Of a DNA stretch of 64,000 nt, positions 60,584-64,000 are shown piece by piece. The translations under genes were made by a program, and so were the position numbers. The stretch spans positions 39,764 to 103,763 of the forward strand of contig CAZNFX010000012.1 in assembly GCA_964572845.1 (NCBI GenBank), read 5' to 3'. Origin of the DNA: Bin55 sp964572845 (GTDB lineage: Bacteria; Pseudomonadota; Gammaproteobacteria; Pseudomonadales; Azotimanducaceae). The notes below the pieces were generated by a model. That model was not told where the DNA came from. It ran no database searches and worked only from the letters and a program-made list of their open reading frames with translations. Each line of letters opens with the position of its first letter. The first letter of the stretch is position 1.

Positions 60584-62395
60584 CTATCGATCAAGGGTCA
60601 ATGCCGTTAGGAATGCCTGTTGCGGAATTTCTACCTTCCCAATCTGCTTCATTCGCTTCTTTCCTTCCTTCTGCTTTTCCAGCAGCTTCTTTTTTCGAGT
60701 GACATCCCCTCCATAGCACTTGGCGGTCACGTTTTTCCGCAGCGCTTTCACGGTAGTCCGTGCCAGCACTTTGCGTCCTATGGCTGCCTGAATGGCAACA
60801 TCAAACATCTGTCGAGGAATTACGTCCTTCAATGCAACGGCCACTTGGCGTCCGCGTGATTGAGCTACATCTCGGTGGACAATTACGGCCAAGCTATCTA
60901 CCCGATCCTCATTGATGAGTATGTCCAGACGCACGAGTGGAGCTGGCTCAAAACGATGAAATCCATAATCCAATGATGCGTAGCCTCGGCTTACTGACTT
61001 CAGTCGATCAAAGAAATCCACCACTACTTCACCCAAGGGAATGTCATAGGTCAGTGAAACCTGGCTACTCGTCATTTGCATGTTCTGCTGAACGCCACGA
61101 CGTTCAATGCACAGTTCAATCACACTTCCCAAGTGCTCCTGGGGAACGAGAATGTTCACACGGGCGATCGGTTCGCGTATTTCCACAAAATCTGCAATCT
61201 GATCAAGTTGCGAGGGGCTGTGGATTTGCACCGTTTCGCCACTTTGACGCACTACTTCGTATACCACGGAAGGAGCAGTAACAACCACGTCCAGTTCGTA
61301 CTCTCTTTCCAATCTTTCTTGCACTATTTCCATGTGCAACATTCCAAGAAACCCGCACCGGTATCCAAAACCAAGAGCATCCGAGTTTTCGGTTTCGTAG
61401 TGAAGAGAAGCATCGTTGAGACCGAGCTTCTCCAAAGCCCTTCCTAAGGATTCGTAGTCATCGGGATCGCTTGGATACAACCCAGCGTAGACCTGTGGTT
61501 TCAGCCTTTCGAATCCCGGCAACGGTGCGGCAGGTTCCTTAGCTGAAACAAGAGTATCCCCCACTGGCGCGCCATGAATGTCCTTGATTCCTGCCACAAC
61601 GTATCCCACGTCTCCGGCAAGCAATGACTCTCTATCCTCTCGGCGAGGAGTAAAGACGCCAATCTGCTCGACTGTATTCTCCCGACCGACAGAACACGAC
61701 ACAATGCGGTCGCGCAAACGAATTGCACCCCCAAAAACGCGAACCAAGGAGACAACTCCAGCATACCGGTCAAACCACGAGTCGATAATCAATGCTCGCA
61801 ACTTGTCATCGTGATCGAATTTCGGCGCTGGTACACCGTGCACGATGAGTTCAAGCAACTCGTCAATTCCCTCGCCAGTCTTTGCACTGATTCCCAAAAT
61901 GCCGTCAGTTGACAATCCAATAAGTGACTCAATTTCGCGATTGGCTTGGTCTGGGTCTGCCTGGGGCAAGTCCATCTTGTTCAACACCGGAATTACTTCC
62001 AACCTTTGTTCGATCGCGGCGTAGCAATTGGCCACGGATTGTGCTTCGACACCTTGAGCGGCATCTACGATCAAAAGCGCGCCTTCACATCCCGCAAGCG
62101 AACGAGAAACTTCGTAGCTGAAGTCGACATGGCCAGGAGTATCAATAAAGTTCAAGTGGTATGTGAGACCATCGCGGGCTTGGTAGCTCAATGCGACACT
62201 TTGTGATTTGATTGTGATGCCTCGTTCGCGTTCGAGATCCATCGAATCTAGCACCTGATCTGCCATCTCACGATCCGACAGACCGCCGCATTGTTGGATC
62301 AGTCGATCTGCGACAGTTGATTTGCCGTGGTCTATATGAGCGATGATTGAGAAGTTGCGAGTGCGAGAGACTCGCAACTCAAGGGATTCGGTCAC
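60584..62395 (-). CDS. lepA: Elongation factor 4 (LepA)
   Basis: 603 residues, standard length. Ribosome-associated GTPase: G1 IIAHIDHGKSTVADRL, G2 within ERERGITIK, G3 NFIDTPGHVDF, G4 LNKMDLPQ, G5 ISAKTGEG. EF-G-like domains III and V and the characteristic C-terminal segment GRKVLARTTVKALRKNVTAKCYGGD with basic KKKLLEKQKEGKKRMK are present. GTG start at 62395; leader peptidase (lepB) is not the next gene in this window. Confidence 0.97.
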   Translation of the reverse strand: MTESLELRVSRTRNFSIIAHIDHGKSTVADRLIQQCGGLSDREMADQVLDSMDLERERGITIKSQSVALSYQARDGLTYHLNFIDTPGHVDFSYEVSRSLAGCEGALLIVDAAQGVEAQSVANCYAAIEQRLEVIPVLNKMDLPQADPDQANREIESLIGLSTDGILGISAKTGEGIDELLELIVHGVPAPKFDHDDKLRALIIDSWFDRYAGVVSLVRVFGGAIRLRDRIVSCSVGRENTVEQIGVFTPRREDRESLLAGDVGYVVAGIKDIHGAPVGDTLVSAKEPAAPLPGFERLKPQVYAGLYPSDPDDYESLGRALEKLGLNDASLHYETENSDALGFGYRCGFLGMLHMEIVQERLEREYELDVVVTAPSVVYEVVRQSGETVQIHSPSQLDQIADFVEIREPIARVNILVPQEHLGSVIELCIERRGVQQNMQMTSSQVSLTYDIPLGEVVVDFFDRLKSVSRGYASLDYGFHRFEPAPLVRLDILINEDRVDSLAVIVHRDVAQSRGRQVAVALKDVIPRQMFDVAIQAAIGRKVLARTTVKALRKNVTAKCYGGDVTRKKKLLEKQKEGKKRMKQIGKVEIPQQAFLTALTLDR

Positions 62396-62414
62396 TGATG
62401 AGCACGCGTGCTGT

Positions 62415-63908
62415 TTATGCTGCTGAGCCGTATCGCGCAGAAACGTGGTCGATGAAGGCTTTGCTTCCTAATGGCGTGCCGGTTATGGACTCGATCAATT
62501 CGAAGCTTGGTGTCAACTGTCCCCGTGAATGGATGTTCTCACGCTGCCAATTCAAGACCCTGTCGAATCGTCCTGCCGCAATGTCGTCCTCAATGCCTCC
62601 ACTATCGCGCAATAGTGCCTGGTACAGTTGCGCGGCAGTTAGAGCACCCAAGGTATAGCAAGGGAAATACCCAATCAGGCCGGCAAACCAATGGACGTCC
62701 TGCATGCATCCGTCCCGATAGTCGCCATTCAATTCAATGCCGAACGAATCGCGCATAGCCTCATTCCACGCAGAAGGTATGTCATCGACGCTCAACTGGC
62801 CGCTAAGAATTGCTTTTTCTATTCCATAGCGTAAGGCAACATGCAGCGGATAGGTCGTCTCATCAGCTTCTACACGTATCTTTCCACGCTCTACCCGTCT
62901 CACAGCGTTCGCCAAGCTCTCCACATTCCATGGATTGCCTTTGCCCGAGACGCCAAGACACTCCTCGATAAGGGGCATGGCAAACTTCAAGTAGGCGTCG
63001 CCCCGGCAAACCTGCATCTCTACGAAGAGCGATTGGCTCTCGTGAATCATCATGCCTAGAGAATGGCCAACTGGCTGATCGCTCCACTCGGGGGGCAGTC
63101 CCTGCTGATACAACGCGTGGCCAGTCTCGTGCAGAACTGCGTACATGGACTCTAGGAAGTCGTCCGCGCCAAACCTAGTCGTGATTCGAGTGTCAGTGTA
63201 TTCGCCGCAGGTGAAAGGGTGGTGACTGGTGTCAACTCTTCCTCGAGTGAAATCGAAACCCAAGGGTTCCATTAGTCGACGCGCAAGTTCCATCTGCCGG
63301 GCGGGAGAGTAGTCTCCCTGGAAGTGGGGCGCCGGTCCCTGTGATGCCAGTACGTTCTCAACAAAATCCGGCAGAAAACTCACTAGGTCGTCGAACACTG
63401 GATCTATGAACGCCGAGGAGAGCCCAGGTTCATATTCATCCAAGAGTGCGTCGTATGCGTCCATGGCTAGGCTCTCACTAAGCAAACCTGCACGCTGTTT
63501 CGTGAGATTGACGACTTCGGTTAGTAGCGGTGCCACAGTCCGCCAATCGTTTTCCTTTCGCTTCTCTCGCCACTCTTGCTCGCAGGCCGATGTCGCCTTG
63601 GACAGAGCCACAACGAGGTCTCCCGGAATGGCAGTCGCACGCCCACGCTGATGCTCGATGACTCGTAGGTTCGCTAGGTCCCATTCGCTCGTCAAATCAA
63701 ACTCCTTGGCCGACTCTATAAGGTCGCCCATTTCGTCGCTCACTAACATTCCGTGCACAACCTCACGCAATACCGCGAGTGACTCAGCCCTCCGGGCTCC
63801 ACCTCCATGAGGCATCATCACCGCTTCGTCCCACGAAAGGTATTGAGATGCATGGTTTACGTTGTGGATGACACGGAACTTCTCTCGGAGCTGCTCTAGC
63901 TGGGACAT
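62415..63908 (-). CDS. Carboxypeptidase Taq (M32) family metallopeptidase
   Basis: 497 residues, usual M32 length. Zinc motif HETGHALYQQGL with HExxH, plus the family markers FCVHP-like HHPFTCGEYTDTRITTRF, DQPVGHSLGMMIHESQSLF and RVERGKIRVEADETTYPLHV. Cytoplasmic metal-dependent carboxypeptidase. ATG at 63908, 19 bases upstream of lepA's start on the same strand side; the last 92 bases of the window show no feature. Confidence 0.95.
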   Translation of the reverse strand: MSQLEQLREKFRVIHNVNHASQYLSWDEAVMMPHGGGARRAESLAVLREVVHGMLVSDEMGDLIESAKEFDLTSEWDLANLRVIEHQRGRATAIPGDLVVALSKATSACEQEWREKRKENDWRTVAPLLTEVVNLTKQRAGLLSESLAMDAYDALLDEYEPGLSSAFIDPVFDDLVSFLPDFVENVLASQGPAPHFQGDYSPARQMELARRLMEPLGFDFTRGRVDTSHHPFTCGEYTDTRITTRFGADDFLESMYAVLHETGHALYQQGLPPEWSDQPVGHSLGMMIHESQSLFVEMQVCRGDAYLKFAMPLIEECLGVSGKGNPWNVESLANAVRRVERGKIRVEADETTYPLHVALRYGIEKAILSGQLSVDDIPSAWNEAMRDSFGIELNGDYRDGCMQDVHWFAGLIGYFPCYTLGALTAAQLYQALLRDSGGIEDDIAAGRFDRVLNWQRENIHSRGQLTPSFELIESITGTPLGSKAFIDHVSARYGSAA

Positions 63909-64000
63909 TGATGCCTGTCTTGATCTACATGTGGAAACGGCGCGAAAATTATAGCCCCCACACCCGGCTGGACTGGGTTCGCATTCACGAAGGGAACAGG

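Overview
The window looks like a stretch of chromosome from a gammaproteobacterium, probably a marine or otherwise uncultured lineage. The main evidence is gene order. grpE-dnaK-dnaJ-dapB-carA runs leftward from position 5675 (carA is cut by the left edge), hrcA precedes it, and recN, bamE, the ratB/ratA pair and smpB lie alongside. These are gammaproteobacterial neighbourhoods. The envelope genes (BamE, a TonB-dependent receptor, many lipoproteins) fit a diderm. No insertion sequence, phage gene, rRNA or CRISPR array was seen. One tRNA gene, tRNA-Arg(CCT), lies at 22496-22571.

Layout. 1-11.9 kb: carA, dapB and the heat-shock genes on the minus strand; recN and bamE on plus; ratB, ratA and a sodium-symporter-family transporter on minus; smpB on plus. 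11.9-17.7 kb: a short-chain dehydrogenase, a 2-hydroxyacid dehydrogenase, a HAD hydrolase, and a tight three-gene minus-strand operon that I read as sqdB-sqdD-sqdC (sulfoquinovose glycolipid synthesis). 17.7-22.5 kb: small and unknown genes, a Yip1-like membrane protein, then two DUF1538 membrane proteins followed by a PII-like protein and a CBS protein in one plus-strand operon. 22.5-28.6 kb: the tRNA, an unknown membrane protein, a minus-strand operon with the DUF2064 and TIGR04283 glycosyltransferase pair, a DUF1761 protein and a large alpha/beta hydrolase. 28.6-34.5 kb: a complete sufBCDS-A-T-E iron-sulfur assembly operon. 34.5-42.1 kb: uvrA, a nucleotidyltransferase-fold protein, a TonB-dependent receptor with a clear terminator, and a methyltransferase.

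42.1-55.4 kb is the most unusual part: twelve genes on the minus strand, nearly all overlapping or separated by a few bases. In transcription order they encode a TPR protein with a TonB C-terminal domain, a Pro/Ser/Gly/acidic-rich lipoprotein, a second lipoprotein, a membrane-anchored repeat protein, a five-PEGA-repeat protein ending in an FGE/SUMF1 domain without its catalytic cysteines, a small acidic exported protein, a MotA/TolQ/ExbB proton-channel protein, an actin/Hsp70-like protein with an FHA-like tail, two membrane-anchored coiled-coil von Willebrand A proteins, and two more lipoproteins. The two vWA proteins start with an FLDV-plus-membrane-segment motif resembling the proton-relay segment of ExbD/TolR. 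I infer an envelope machine powered by the proton-motive force, with vWA domains in the periplasm. I know of no named system with this composition.

55.5-63.9 kb: tusA, a gamma-glutamylcyclotransferase-like protein, an LhgO-type FAD oxidase and msrB on plus; a gamma-glutamyltransferase-family protein, an enoyl-CoA hydratase, lepA and an M32 carboxypeptidase on minus.

All functions are read from recognisable motifs and gene order. No database search was possible. Where a better ribosome-binding site or signal peptide supported it, an internal start was chosen and the longer alternative is stated.
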